Of a stretch of 46,580 nucleotides of DNA, positions 9,397 through 17,806 are shown one piece after another. Position 1 is the stretch's first letter. Each line of letters begins with the position of its first letter. Source of the stretch: Salinisphaera hydrothermalis C41B8 (lineage in GTDB: Bacteria; Pseudomonadota; Gammaproteobacteria; Nevskiales; Salinisphaeraceae); the NCBI RefSeq assembly GCF_000732535.1, contig NZ_APNK01000028.1, positions 1-46,580 on the forward strand. Direction: 5' to 3'. The notes below the pieces were generated by a model, which ran no database searches, had not been told where the DNA came from, and saw only the letters and a program-made list of their open reading frames with translations. A program made the position numbers and the translations under genes.

Positions 9397-9484
9397 GCCA
9401 CTTCAGAACCCGTGCCCACAGGGATTAACCGCGATCCGTGCGCATCCGCGTTGATCTGCGGACCAATGCCTCAAGGGAACGAAG
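9397..9484. repeat. Degenerate dispersed repeat, copy B
   Basis: It shares with the copy at 9991 the ordered blocks cactt..gaacc, cagggatt, gatctgcgga, aatgcct and gcgaag/aacgaag over about 88 bp. Neither copy has a preserved reading frame. It lies between the dehydrogenase operon and the small membrane protein gene. Confidence 0.65.
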
Positions 9485-9625
9485 AAATCAGGCGCGCAGC
9501 GCGTAATCCGAGGCACAATCGGCGAGCTCTGCAGCTTGTCTATCGGATCACGCTGCAAGCGCCCAATCCGCCCTACGCAACTAAGCGATGGCTGTCATGG
9601 CGTGTACGCTGTTCTGGCTGCGTTA

Positions 9626-9826
9626 TTAGCGCTCCATCGGCATCATGCTGTTGACCATATAAGCCAGCAGCGCAGCTAGGAACACGACCGCCAGCGTCAT
9701 CAGCGAGCGCCAGAGAAAGGCTTGATCAGCCACGACATGCCATATGGCCAGAATCGAGATGGTCGTGCCCGTGATGATGCAGAGGATGCAGACGACAAAA
9801 CACAGCCAGTTGACGAATTTCTTCAT
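9626..9826 (-). CDS. Small inner-membrane protein, two transmembrane segments
   Basis: I start the protein at the ATG at 9826, which has GAGAGG five bases upstream; it begins MKKFVNWLCFVVCI and has 66 residues. The longer frame to 9919 adds an Arg/Ala-rich stretch without a ribosome site. Two hydrophobic stretches (about residues 6-27 and 37-58) are joined by a short WHVVADQAFLWRS loop. Nothing identifies its function. It sits alone between repeat copies B and C and is divergent from the alcohol dehydrogenase gene. Confidence 0.55.
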   Translation of the reverse strand: MKKFVNWLCFVVCILCIITGTTISILAIWHVVADQAFLWRSLMTLAVVFLAALLAYMVNSMMPMER

Positions 9827-9990
9827 ATTGCCTCTCGAAGCCGGGGTTGCCGGCGCGGCCGGGCCGCCTCGAATACGCGCCGCGAGCCGCAGTATGGGCT
9901 CGCGCCGGGCCGCGGCCAAGTCGCGTGCGTCGGATTAGCGAAGCGTGCTCCGATAATGTGTTTGGGAACGCAGATCACAAAGCTGCTCTT

Positions 9991-10076
9991 GTCACTTTCG
10001 AACCAACGCGCCCAGGGATTCGCCGCTATCTGCGCGAATCTGTGTAGATCTGCGGATAAATGCCTTGACGAGCGAA
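9991..10076. repeat. Degenerate dispersed repeat, copy C
   Basis: Best-preserved of the four copies. The core is tctgtgtagatctgcggata followed by aatgcctt and gcgaag. It aligns along its whole length with copy B and, in its right half and the following ~25 bp (aggccacaaggcgcccc), with copy D. Confidence 0.65.
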
Positions 10077-10194
10077 GAGAAAGGCCACAAGGCGCCCCAA
10101 AATTATGGCGGTTGCAAACCCGGTCCGTCATTTGCGCTTTCTGTGTTCATTGGCGGACTGGAGACGTCAACCGCCGACGAGTCAGGCCCTGGAG

Positions 10195-10275
10195 ACCAAC
10201 GCCATCTGTGTAATCAGCGCAATCTGCGGATCAGCGCCTTAAGGAACGCAGCCAAAGGCCATGCGGCGTCCCGAA
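10195..10275. repeat. Degenerate dispersed repeat, copy D
   Basis: Contains atctgtgtaatcagcgcaat and ctgcggatcagcgccttaag, then gcagccaaaggccatgcggcgtccc. The tail matches the sequence following copy C. It ends about 95 bp before the alcohol dehydrogenase start. Confidence 0.6.
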
Positions 10276-10369
10276 CCGATATGAGCTTGCGCTGGGTCGG
10301 GGCCAAATGTGGTCGAGGCCCGTGGTTTCTTGTAGTTTCGACAGAACTTGCCAACCCACTGGATTTAAC

Positions 10370-11386
10370 ATGTCCCAGATGCGTGTAGCACAGATCAACA
10401 AGGCGGGCGCCGAGTTCGAGCTTGTCTCCCGCGGTATTCCCGATCCCGGCCCGGAGCAGGTTCGCATCCGCGTCGCGGCCTGCGGGATCTGCCATTCCGA
10501 TGCCTTCGTCGTCGACGGCGGTTTCCCGGGATTGCAGTATCCCCGCGTGCCGGGGCACGAAGTCATCGGCACCATCGATGCGCTTGGCGACGATATCGAC
10601 CACTGGCAGTCGGGCCAGCGGGTGGGCGTCGGCTGGCACGGCGGGCATTGTTTTTCCTGCGAGTCCTGTCGCTCGGGTGATTTCGTGACCTGCGAGAACC
10701 AGCAGATCTGCGGGATCTCCTATGACGGCGGCTATGCTGAGTACATGATCGCGCCGGTCGAGGCGCTGGTGGCGATTCCGGAGGCGCTGTCGTCGGTCGA
10801 AGCCGCGCCGCTGCTCTGTGCCGGGGTGACGACCTATAACGGCATGCGTCATACCGGCGCCAAGGCGGGCGATGTCGTCGCCATCCAGGGCATTGGCGGG
10901 CTCGGCCATCTGGCCATCCAGTATGCCCACGCCATGGGCTTTCATACGGTGGCGCTATCGCGCGGCACCGACAAGAAGGATCTGGCGCTCGAACTGGGGG
11001 CCGATACCTATATCGATACCGAGGCCGAGAACGCGGTCGAAGCGCTGCAGAAGCTTGGCGGTGCGCGCGTGATCGTGGCGACCGCGCCTAACCCGAAATT
11101 GATGAGTTCCGTCATCGACGGCCTGGGCGTGAACGGCCAGCTGCTGGTGCTCGGCGCTTCACCGGAGCCGATCGAAGTGTCGCCGTTTCAGCTGCTTATG
11201 GCCCGTCGCAGCGTGGCCGGGCATCCGAGCGGCGCGCCGCACGACTCCGAGGACACGCTCAACTTCTCGGCGCTGCGCGATATCAAGACGCGGATCGAGA
11301 CGTATCCGCTCGACGAGGTCAACGCGGCCTACAAGCGCATGATCGAAAACGAAGCGCGCTTTCGCGTCGTGCTGACGATGGCGTGA
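10370..11386 (+). CDS. Zinc-dependent alcohol dehydrogenase (MDR superfamily)
   Basis: 338 residues from the ATG at 10370, which gives the family-normal N-terminus; the frame extends upstream to 10307 without support. The catalytic zinc ligands are C38 and the GHE motif (62-64). The four structural-zinc cysteines are C94, C97, C100 and C108. The nucleotide-binding turn reads GIGGLG. It oxidises alcohols or reduces aldehydes with NAD(P). The layout is that of the bacterial AdhA-type and cinnamyl-alcohol-like enzymes. It stands alone on the plus strand, downstream of the repeats and convergent with the RND operon; a hairpin without a U-run follows its stop. The physiological substrate is not readable. 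Confidence 0.8.
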   Translation: MSQMRVAQINKAGAEFELVSRGIPDPGPEQVRIRVAACGICHSDAFVVDGGFPGLQYPRVPGHEVIGTIDALGDDIDHWQSGQRVGVGWHGGHCFSCESCRSGDFVTCENQQICGISYDGGYAEYMIAPVEALVAIPEALSSVEAAPLLCAGVTTYNGMRHTGAKAGDVVAIQGIGGLGHLAIQYAHAMGFHTVALSRGTDKKDLALELGADTYIDTEAENAVEALQKLGGARVIVATAPNPKLMSSVIDGLGVNGQLLVLGASPEPIEVSPFQLLMARRSVAGHPSGAPHDSEDTLNFSALRDIKTRIETYPLDEVNAAYKRMIENEARFRVVLTMA

Positions 11387-11575
11387 TGCCATCCGGCAAC
11401 CCTGCGCAACCCGTCGCGCGGGGTCGCCGGGTTTGCAACGCCCGGCATAGCGAACCGGAGCGGCATGACCGCGCCGGGCTCAGGGTATGCTCAGGGCGGG
11501 CCGCCAGGCTCGCTACTCGAGGTCAACAGCCGCGGGATCGAAGTTGCCCACCGGCCGGCCATGAGCGCGCCGGCG

Positions 11576-14500
11576 TCAGCCGTTCGCGGGCGCTGCTGTA
11601 CGTCGCTCGGCACGCCCGCTCAGCAATCGATACAACACGGGCATGACGATCAGCACCAGCGGGATCTGCACCAGTAGCCCCGTGATGATGGCGATCGCCA
11701 GTGGTTGCTGCATCGACGACCCTTGGCCGAGACCCAGCGCCAACGGCAACAACGCCAGCATGAAGGCCAGCGCGCTCATCACGATCGGGCGCATGCGATT
11801 GCGCCCTGCACGGATCAGGCTCCAGGCCAATGGCATGTTCTGATCGATCAATCGCAGTTCCGAGAAATAGAAAATAGCGATTTCGGTGACGATGCCGATG
11901 ACCATCGTCATGCCCATCATGGCTGTGATGTTGAGTTCCACGCCGGTCAGCCACAGTCCGATGAACACCGCGCCGGCCGCCAGCAGCGGCTGCACCAGGA
12001 TCGCCAGCGCGATCCGGAAGCGTTCATAAAGAAACAGCAACAGGAAGAAGACCAGAGCGACCGCCGCCACGAAGACCTCGATCAGGCCACGGAAGGCTTT
12101 TTGCTGCGTCTTGTATGTGCCGCCCAGCTGGTAGTAGACGTTTTTCGGTATCAGGCCCGGCTTGTTCAGCACCTGCTTGATATCGGCGATGGTGTTGCCC
12201 AACGAGCGGCCGCTGATACGGGCGGTGACTGCGACATCGCTCTTCAGGTTGTAGCGGGTCAGTTCCGGCTGCCCGGAGACGATTTTCACCGTGGCCACGC
12301 GCGATAGCGGTACCAGATGTCCATCGGGCGCTCGCAATAGCAGCTTGCTGATGGCGCCGGTGCGATCGCGCAGGCTTTGCGGGCCCCAGACGCGCACGCC
12401 GACAAACTTCACGCCTTTGCGCACCTGAGTCGTCAGCTTGCCGCCGATATCGGTTTGCAATTGCTGTGTGATGCTTTGTGGCGACAATCCTTCAATCGCA
12501 GCTTTGACGCGATTGACGTGCACGTCCAGCGAGTCCCCGGCGATGACCACGCCGTTCTGGATGCCGACCACCCCATGAACACTGCCGATCGCCTGGGCCA
12601 CGTGGTTGGCGACCTGACGCAGCTTGGCGACATCGTTGCCGAACAGTCGAATATCGATGGGTTGGGGCACGGCGGTCAGATCGCCGATTTCATCCTCGAT
12701 GGGCTGGGCGAATTCGACGTCCAGCCCCGGAATGCGGGCATTGACCTTCTTCCGTACCTGGGCCATCACGGCTTCGGTCGATGGTCGTGACGACTTCAAG
12801 CGGACGAAAAAGTCGCCGGTATTCGGTTCGGCCAAGCGTCCGCTGAGCTGTGCGCCGGTACGTCGAGACCAGGTGTCCACGTACGGGTTTTTCTTGAGAA
12901 TCGTGGCGACCTGTTCCAGCAAACGATTGGTTTCGTCCAGCGATGTGCCGGGCGCGGAACGATAGTCGAGAATGAAATTGCCCTCGTCGAGATGCGGCAG
13001 GAACCCCGATCCTACCTGCCCGAAGGCGATGTAGGCCACCGCCACGAGCGGCACCAGACCGACCAGCAGCCAGGCCGGCCGCCGCATCAGGCGAACCATC
13101 AACCGGCTGTAGCCGCGATACACGCGACGCCCGATGCGGCCTATTTTTTCGCGTCCGACATCCTTGGGGCCGAGCATGAAATCCGCCAGCAGCGGGACCA
13201 CCAGCCAGGCCACCAGGAACGAAATGAACAGGCTCACGGCCATGGTCAGCGACAGTTCCTTGAAAAACGCGCCGGTGATGCCGCTCAAAAACGCCAGCGG
13301 CAGGAAGATGATGATGGTCGAGGTCGACGAACCCACCTGGGGCTGGGTGAATTCGCGTGCCGAGGCGAGTACGCGCTGGATGCCGTGCTCTCCGGTTTCC
13401 TGCACTCGCCGCACGACCTGTTCGACCATGACGATGACGTCGTCGATGATCAGCCCGACAGCCGCGGCCATGCCCCCTAGCGTCATCATGTTCAGGCTCA
13501 TGCCCAGGGCATAGAGCACCAGCATGGTGGCCGCCAGCACGGCGGGCACGGCGATCACCGCCACGAGGGTGATCTTCCAGCTGCGCAGGAACAGCAACAG
13601 CACCAGTGCGGCGAGGATGACGCCGATTACGATGGCATCGACCACGCCACTGCGGGATGCCTTGACCAGCACGCCCAGATTCCGCCACTGGTGGAGCTGG
13701 ACCCCCTTGGGCATCTGCGACTGGAACTGCTTGAGCCGTGCCTTGAGGTCTTTCGACATCTGCAGCACGCTCGCGCCCGGCTGCTGGTATACGTTCAGAA
13801 GTACAGCACGTTGCCCGTCGGCAGTCATGCGCTGGTATTCCGGCGCCGTACCGAGCTTGACGCTGGCGACGTCCTCGAGCTGCACTTCGCCGTCGCTGCC
13901 GCTCTTGAGCACCGTGTGGCGGATCTGGTTGATGCTCTTGAAGCGGGTATCCGAGACGGTCAGGTACAGCTTGTAATGGTCCTGCACTTTGCCGACCGCG
14001 TTGAGCACGTTGGACGCCGATAGCGCCTTGGCCACATCGCGGATCGAAAGCCCCAGCGCCTGCAGCTGGTCGGGTTTCACCGTCACCTGATATTCGGCTT
14101 TTTCGCCGCCCTGGACGGTGACCTTGGCGACGCCTTTGACGCTGGAGAGGAACGGCACCATCTGGTACTGCGCCAGATCGTGCAGCTTGACCTGGCTCAG
14201 CTTGTGCGAGGTCAGGCTGTAGGCGATCACGCCGCTGTAATTGGCGGGATACATGCGCTTGGCGGTAAAGCGCGTCCCCGGCGGCAGATCGGGCTTGATC
14301 TGGTTGACTGCCGATTCGACCTGCAACAGCGCGTTGAGCATATCGTGGCCCCACGCGAAGTTGATCGAGATATCGGTCGAGCCGCGGCTGGTCGTCGAGC
14401 GCACCGAGTGCACGCCGGGTACGGCCCGTACCGCGCGCTCCACTGGCCGCGTGACCTGCAGCATCATCTCCTGGGCTGGTCGTGCCCCTGCGTTGAGCGA

Positions 14501-14641
14501 CACCCGTACCCGCGGGAACTGGACTTGCGGAAACAACGATTCCGGCAGCTGAGTGAAGCTGGCAACGCCGCCCACAACAAGCAGCGCCAGCAAAAACAGG
14601 ATCGAGCGACGATGATTCTGGACCCAGGCAGCGAAATTCAC
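11576..14641 (-). CDS. RND-family efflux pump, inner-membrane transporter
   Basis: 1021 residues, standard for AcrB/CzcA-type pumps. It has the first membrane segment at about 13-31, a large periplasmic porter loop, six membrane spans, a second periplasmic loop, and six more spans. TM4 carries the proton-relay acidic pair in GLIIDDVIVMVEQ, which marks a functional pump rather than a SecDF-like protein. The ATG overlaps the adaptor stop. It drives export from the periplasm or inner-membrane leaflet using the proton gradient. The substrate could be drugs, solvents, lipids or metals; the CzcA-like metal-binding sites were not recognised, so I do not call it heavy-metal specific. Confidence 0.85.
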   Translation of the reverse strand: MNFAAWVQNHRRSILFLLALLVVGGVASFTQLPESLFPQVQFPRVRVSLNAGARPAQEMMLQVTRPVERAVRAVPGVHSVRSTTSRGSTDISINFAWGHDMLNALLQVESAVNQIKPDLPPGTRFTAKRMYPANYSGVIAYSLTSHKLSQVKLHDLAQYQMVPFLSSVKGVAKVTVQGGEKAEYQVTVKPDQLQALGLSIRDVAKALSASNVLNAVGKVQDHYKLYLTVSDTRFKSINQIRHTVLKSGSDGEVQLEDVASVKLGTAPEYQRMTADGQRAVLLNVYQQPGASVLQMSKDLKARLKQFQSQMPKGVQLHQWRNLGVLVKASRSGVVDAIVIGVILAALVLLLFLRSWKITLVAVIAVPAVLAATMLVLYALGMSLNMMTLGGMAAAVGLIIDDVIVMVEQVVRRVQETGEHGIQRVLASAREFTQPQVGSSTSTIIIFLPLAFLSGITGAFFKELSLTMAVSLFISFLVAWLVVPLLADFMLGPKDVGREKIGRIGRRVYRGYSRLMVRLMRRPAWLLVGLVPLVAVAYIAFGQVGSGFLPHLDEGNFILDYRSAPGTSLDETNRLLEQVATILKKNPYVDTWSRRTGAQLSGRLAEPNTGDFFVRLKSSRPSTEAVMAQVRKKVNARIPGLDVEFAQPIEDEIGDLTAVPQPIDIRLFGNDVAKLRQVANHVAQAIGSVHGVVGIQNGVVIAGDSLDVHVNRVKAAIEGLSPQSITQQLQTDIGGKLTTQVRKGVKFVGVRVWGPQSLRDRTGAISKLLLRAPDGHLVPLSRVATVKIVSGQPELTRYNLKSDVAVTARISGRSLGNTIADIKQVLNKPGLIPKNVYYQLGGTYKTQQKAFRGLIEVFVAAVALVFFLLLFLYERFRIALAILVQPLLAAGAVFIGLWLTGVELNITAMMGMTMVIGIVTEIAIFYFSELRLIDQNMPLAWSLIRAGRNRMRPIVMSALAFMLALLPLALGLGQGSSMQQPLAIAIITGLLVQIPLVLIVMPVLYRLLSGRAERRTAAPANG

Positions 14642-15660
14642 GACCGGCTCCGCACCGCCATGCCGTCCGACAGCTCGTAGTTGCCCTTGACCACCACCTG
14701 CTGGCCGGCCTTGAGCGCCCCGTTGACGCCGAGCCGTCCGTCATTTTCCGCACCGGTTTTCACGTTCACCCGATGCGCCGCGCCGTTGTGCACGATGAAT
14801 ACGTAATCGCCGTGGTTATCGTGCAGCACGGCAGAGCGCGGCACCGTGAGCTGGGACTGCGACGCCAGCGTCAAGACGCCCTTGACCCGCATGCCCGGTA
14901 GAAAAGGTTGGGCCTGTTGCCCGCTCAGGCGGACGACGATATTGACCAGCCGCGTACTCGGATCGACGACGGCATTCACGCGGGCCACCTGGGTGGCGAC
15001 GCCGTTGCCGCCGGCGAACAGCGGAATCACCCGGATCGACATGCCTTTCTTGACCCGGCTCGCTTCGTCCGGCTCGATGCCGAGCGCGACTTGCAGGCTG
15101 TCGCGTTTGGCCAGCTGAAACAGGCGGGTGCCGGTTTGGACTTCGTTGCCCGGCTGCACCGGTAGCTGGCTGACGATGCCACTGAACGGCGCTTTGATCA
15201 CCCGGGTTGGGTCGCCGGTGCCCAACGCCTTCTGGGTGGCGAGCGCGGTCTGCGCTGTGGCCAGCGCCTGCTCCGCGGCATCGACATCGGCGTGCGTGGC
15301 CAAGCGCTGCTTGAGCAGTTTTTTCTTACGCGCCAGGCTCTTTTGGGCGAAGCGAACCTGAGCCTTCGCGCTCAGATATTTGGCGCGCGCCGCAGGCGCC
15401 GTGCGCAGGGTCAGCAATGGGTCGCCCTTATGGACCGGCTGGCCGAGCGTGACGTCGAGCTGCTCCACGAAGGCCGCGTACGCCGCGTCCCGCGTAATCT
15501 GCGACTGCGGATCCGGGCGTACCTCGCCGAAGGCGTTGATGGTCTGGTTGACATGCTGGCGCTTGACTGCGACCGTTTGCACCAGCGCGCTGGGCTGCGT
15601 CGCGGCCCACAGCGCCGACGACACGCACAAAAGAGCTATCCCGATCGTTATTCGCATCAC
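14638..15660 (-). CDS. RND efflux periplasmic adaptor subunit (membrane fusion protein)
   Basis: 340 residues. A signal peptide is seen (MMRITIGIALLCVSSALWA). The half-lipoyl motifs lie around FVEQLDVTLGQPVHKGDPLL and IKAPFSGIVSQLPVQPGNEV, separated by a helical hairpin (about residues 90-145, Lys/Ala/Gln rich). A beta-barrel region follows, with the DPSTRLVNIVVRL pattern of this family. It bridges the inner-membrane pump and the outer-membrane channel. Its ATG directly abuts the channel gene's stop codon, and its stop overlaps the pump start by 4 bp, so the three proteins should be made together. Confidence 0.85.
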   Translation of the reverse strand: MMRITIGIALLCVSSALWAATQPSALVQTVAVKRQHVNQTINAFGEVRPDPQSQITRDAAYAAFVEQLDVTLGQPVHKGDPLLTLRTAPAARAKYLSAKAQVRFAQKSLARKKKLLKQRLATHADVDAAEQALATAQTALATQKALGTGDPTRVIKAPFSGIVSQLPVQPGNEVQTGTRLFQLAKRDSLQVALGIEPDEASRVKKGMSIRVIPLFAGGNGVATQVARVNAVVDPSTRLVNIVVRLSGQQAQPFLPGMRVKGVLTLASQSQLTVPRSAVLHDNHGDYVFIVHNGAAHRVNVKTGAENDGRLGVNGALKAGQQVVVKGNYELSDGMAVRSRS

Positions 15661-17070
15661 TTAACTGGTTCCGGCGGCTTGGTTGGCAGACGGTGTATCG
15701 AGCGTCATGCCCAGCAGGGTTTCCAGGTTGGCCTGGGCTTGCTGCAGCGAACTCTTGAGTCGAATCGCTTCGATCTGCTTCGAAAGCAGACTCGTACGCA
15801 GATTGATATAAGTCCCGGCGCTCATGTTGCCCTCGGCGAAGCTGCGCTCGGCGGCATCGGTGGTCTGCTCCAGGGCCGGTAGATGGCTTTGAAGCTGACG
15901 CAGCTGCCGGCTGCGGATATGGACTTCGCGCCACAGCTTGTGCGCCTGGTTGGCAGCCTGGTCCAGACGGGCCTGATAGGTCTGACGCAGGGCCGCGCGC
16001 GTCGCCCGGGCAACGGCGATGCCGCCCTGGTTATGGTTGAACAGCGGCAGGGTCAGATTGATGCCAACGCCTAGTGTCTTGACTTGACTGGTATCGCTGC
16101 CACGCGAGGGGCCAACGGACAGCGCTGGAAACTGCTTGAGAATGGCCTTGCGGACCTTGGCTTCCTGGCTCTTGTAGCCGGCGCGCAGGGCCAGCAGATC
16201 GGGGCGGCGTTTGGGCAGCTTCGCCAGTGCCGCTTCGAACGCCGGCCGCGACAGCGTCTGCAAATGAATGGCGCCGGTGAGCTTGGGATGCACGCCCGGT
16301 TTCAGGCCGAGCAGGGCATCCAGCGCATGCCAGGTCTGATTGCGCTGACGCTGGAGCTGACGCAGCTGGGTATTGGCGTTGACCAGCGTGACCAGGTCGG
16401 CCGATGTGGTCGACAGCGTGGTATTGCCCTGCTTCAGGGCCTGGCGATCGCGTTGATAATGGCGGGCGTCGAGCCGGTGCTGTTTTTCCAGCAGATCGGC
16501 GAGTGTGGCCTGGGCCCGGGCCTGAATGAACAGCTGGCGTGCCTTCTGGGCGACTTGCCATTCCTGCCAGAGGATATTCAGATTGACCTTGGCCTGATTT
16601 GAACGGGCAGCGTCCTGTGATGCACCCCGGGTGACCAGGCTGGTCAGGTCTTCCATCAAACTCACGCTGTAACCGTTGTACAACGGCGGTGGCCCACCCG
16701 TGGGGTGGATGAAATTCGCGCTCACCTGCGGATTCGGCAACAGCCCGGCCTGTAGCAATTGCGCCTTGGCAACGCCCGCCTGGGCTCGTTTGGCCTTGAG
16801 ATCCGGGTTATCGAGAACGGCCAGGATGACCACGTCGGTCATGTCCAGGCCGTGAGCCGGCTGGACGACATGCGGTTGCAGCCCGGGGATCTCGAGTTGC
16901 TGGGCCGGTATCTCGAGATCCGGTGTATTCGCAAGGTCCGGTTCGTCCGGCAGCGGCTTGGCATGGTAGGTGGCGCAGGCCGAGACCAGCATCACCGGGG
17001 CGACGACAAGCGCCAGACGAATTGTGCGAACCCAGGAGCGGCCCGGGCCCGTGACGGGAGACTGGATCAT
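15661..17070 (-). CDS. Outer-membrane efflux channel lipoprotein (TolC/OprM-like)
   Basis: 469 residues. The N-terminus has a long signal peptide ending in a lipobox LVSAC (lipidated cysteine at residue 32). The rest has two related halves of long heptad-rich helices, as in outer-membrane factor proteins; repeated patterns such as GLLPNPQVSANF and LTLPLFNHNQGGIAVARA are typical. It forms the trimeric tunnel across the outer membrane. As the first gene of channel-adaptor-pump, it reverses the more common adaptor-pump-channel order. Its promoter must lie between 17071 and the terminator at 17198. Confidence 0.85.
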   Translation of the reverse strand: MIQSPVTGPGRSWVRTIRLALVVAPVMLVSACATYHAKPLPDEPDLANTPDLEIPAQQLEIPGLQPHVVQPAHGLDMTDVVILAVLDNPDLKAKRAQAGVAKAQLLQAGLLPNPQVSANFIHPTGGPPPLYNGYSVSLMEDLTSLVTRGASQDAARSNQAKVNLNILWQEWQVAQKARQLFIQARAQATLADLLEKQHRLDARHYQRDRQALKQGNTTLSTTSADLVTLVNANTQLRQLQRQRNQTWHALDALLGLKPGVHPKLTGAIHLQTLSRPAFEAALAKLPKRRPDLLALRAGYKSQEAKVRKAILKQFPALSVGPSRGSDTSQVKTLGVGINLTLPLFNHNQGGIAVARATRAALRQTYQARLDQAANQAHKLWREVHIRSRQLRQLQSHLPALEQTTDAAERSFAEGNMSAGTYINLRTSLLSKQIEAIRLKSSLQQAQANLETLLGMTLDTPSANQAAGTS

Positions 17071-17197
17071 CAGAGCGCCATGCCGCTAACGGCATTAAAG
17101 CCATATGTGGGATCGCAGTCTAATCAGGCCGATGTAATGGCCATGTTAGTTATAAGCGCCGGCATTATGGGGCTCGTATGCGGCATGTCGCGCCACT

Positions 17198-17242
17198 AAA
17201 AAGCCCGGGCGACGGCACGCCGGTGCGCCAAGCCGTCGCCCG
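17198..17242 (-). terminator. Rho-independent terminator of the ddl operon
   Basis: On the minus strand an 11-bp perfect stem CGGGCGACGGC / GCCGTCGCCCG with a 15-base loop is followed by GG and a CTTTTT run. It lies about 85 bases past the stop of the small protein gene and in front of the efflux operon, insulating the two. Confidence 0.7.
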
Positions 17243-17303
17243 CCATGCGATGCGTCGGGCGGGATCGAGTCCCGGGCGTGGCCCCGGTTTCGAACCAGTG
17301 CTT

Positions 17304-17325
17304 AGAGCCTATTCCAATAGGTTCT
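17304..17325. repeat. Palindrome at the 3' end of the small unknown gene
   Basis: AGAGCCTATT-cc-AATAGGTTCT forms a ten-base-pair stem with one wobble/mismatch and a two-base gap. It abuts the stop codon at 17325-17327. It may aid mRNA stability or mark a past insertion; no duplicate was found in the window. Confidence 0.35.
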
Positions 17326-17741
17326 TAGAACAAGGGCTGCTGCGGATCGGGTGTGCGAGCACCGAAACGACGCAGCTGTTCGCAGGCCTGGCTCAGATAA
17401 CTGGCGATGCTCGACAGCGCCGTGATGTCTGCGAACGACTGCTCGGCGATTAGGGCGGCGCCGGTCTCGCGGTCGTTTTCCGAGGCGGCCTGCAACAGTT
17501 GCGTGAGGACCTCGGTATCAATCGGCGTGAAGGTTTCGGGATATTTCCAGGCCAGAAGTTCGTCCGGCCGCTCGAGCTGGGCGGCGAATGCCAGATCGTG
17601 AATCAGCGCGGCCGCGGTTGCTAGATCCGGCCCGTAGCCGGCGACGTGCTGACGACGGGCGAATTCGTGGCAGGCGTCGGCATCGACCGACGCCATGCCG
17701 GCCAGCAGCGCCTTCATCGGGGTGTCGTCGGTGTAGGCCAT
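17325..17741 (-). CDS. Uncharacterised small helical protein encoded after ddl
   Basis: 138 residues from the ATG at 17741; a TTG four codons upstream is less likely, and M13 could also serve. The composition is acidic and Ala/Leu-rich and predicts mostly helix, with no signal peptide or membrane span. A segment reads ATAAALIHDLAFAAQL, but the remaining HD-phosphohydrolase residues are absent, so I do not assign that fold. It follows the ddl gene by 65 bp on the same strand and ends at a palindrome and terminator, so it is probably co-transcribed with ddl. I do not recognise the family. Confidence 0.6.
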   Translation of the reverse strand: MAYTDDTPMKALLAGMASVDADACHEFARRQHVAGYGPDLATAAALIHDLAFAAQLERPDELLAWKYPETFTPIDTEVLTQLLQAASENDRETGAALIAEQSFADITALSSIASYLSQACEQLRRFGARTPDPQQPLF

Positions 17742-17806
17742 GAGCGCGTGCAAAGCTGAATGGATCGCGCATCATCCGGACCCGATGCGCGCGGTGCAAG
17801 ACCCGG

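Larger units (their letters stand above)
8942..9625. other. Intergenic stretch with repeat copies, no convincing gene
   Basis: These 684 bases hold the start region of the dehydrogenase operon at the left. A 33-codon frame at 9097 is described separately. From about 9261 onward there is degenerate repeat sequence with 'cagattacacagat' and 'gatctgcgga' cores. Longer frames in this stretch have no recognisable protein content. Confidence 0.6.
9827..10369. other. Gene-free stretch rich in degenerate repeats
   Basis: About 540 bp between the small membrane protein and the alcohol dehydrogenase. It contains repeat copies C and D, and a related word 'tttctgtgttcattggcgga' at about 10138-10157. The promoter of the dehydrogenase should lie in the last 100 bp, but none is obvious. 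The frames in this stretch are short and of repeat origin. Confidence 0.55.

Noticed and set aside
9261-10275. A CRISPR array
   Set aside because: The repeats are degenerate, irregularly spaced and of unequal length, with a gene among them; no cas genes are nearby.
12690-14753. A 687-codon minus-strand frame overlapping the RND pump
   Set aside because: It is an alternative frame of the pump gene with Arg/Gly/Ala-biased content; the pump frame has clear RND motifs throughout.
17280-17305. tRNA T-arm-like sequence (GGTTCGAAACC on the minus strand)
   Set aside because: No acceptor, D-arm or anticodon stem could be built around it in either direction.
17371-17741. HD-domain phosphohydrolase in the small protein after ddl
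   Set aside because: Only a single IHDL string is seen; the other metal-binding histidines and aspartate of the family are missing.
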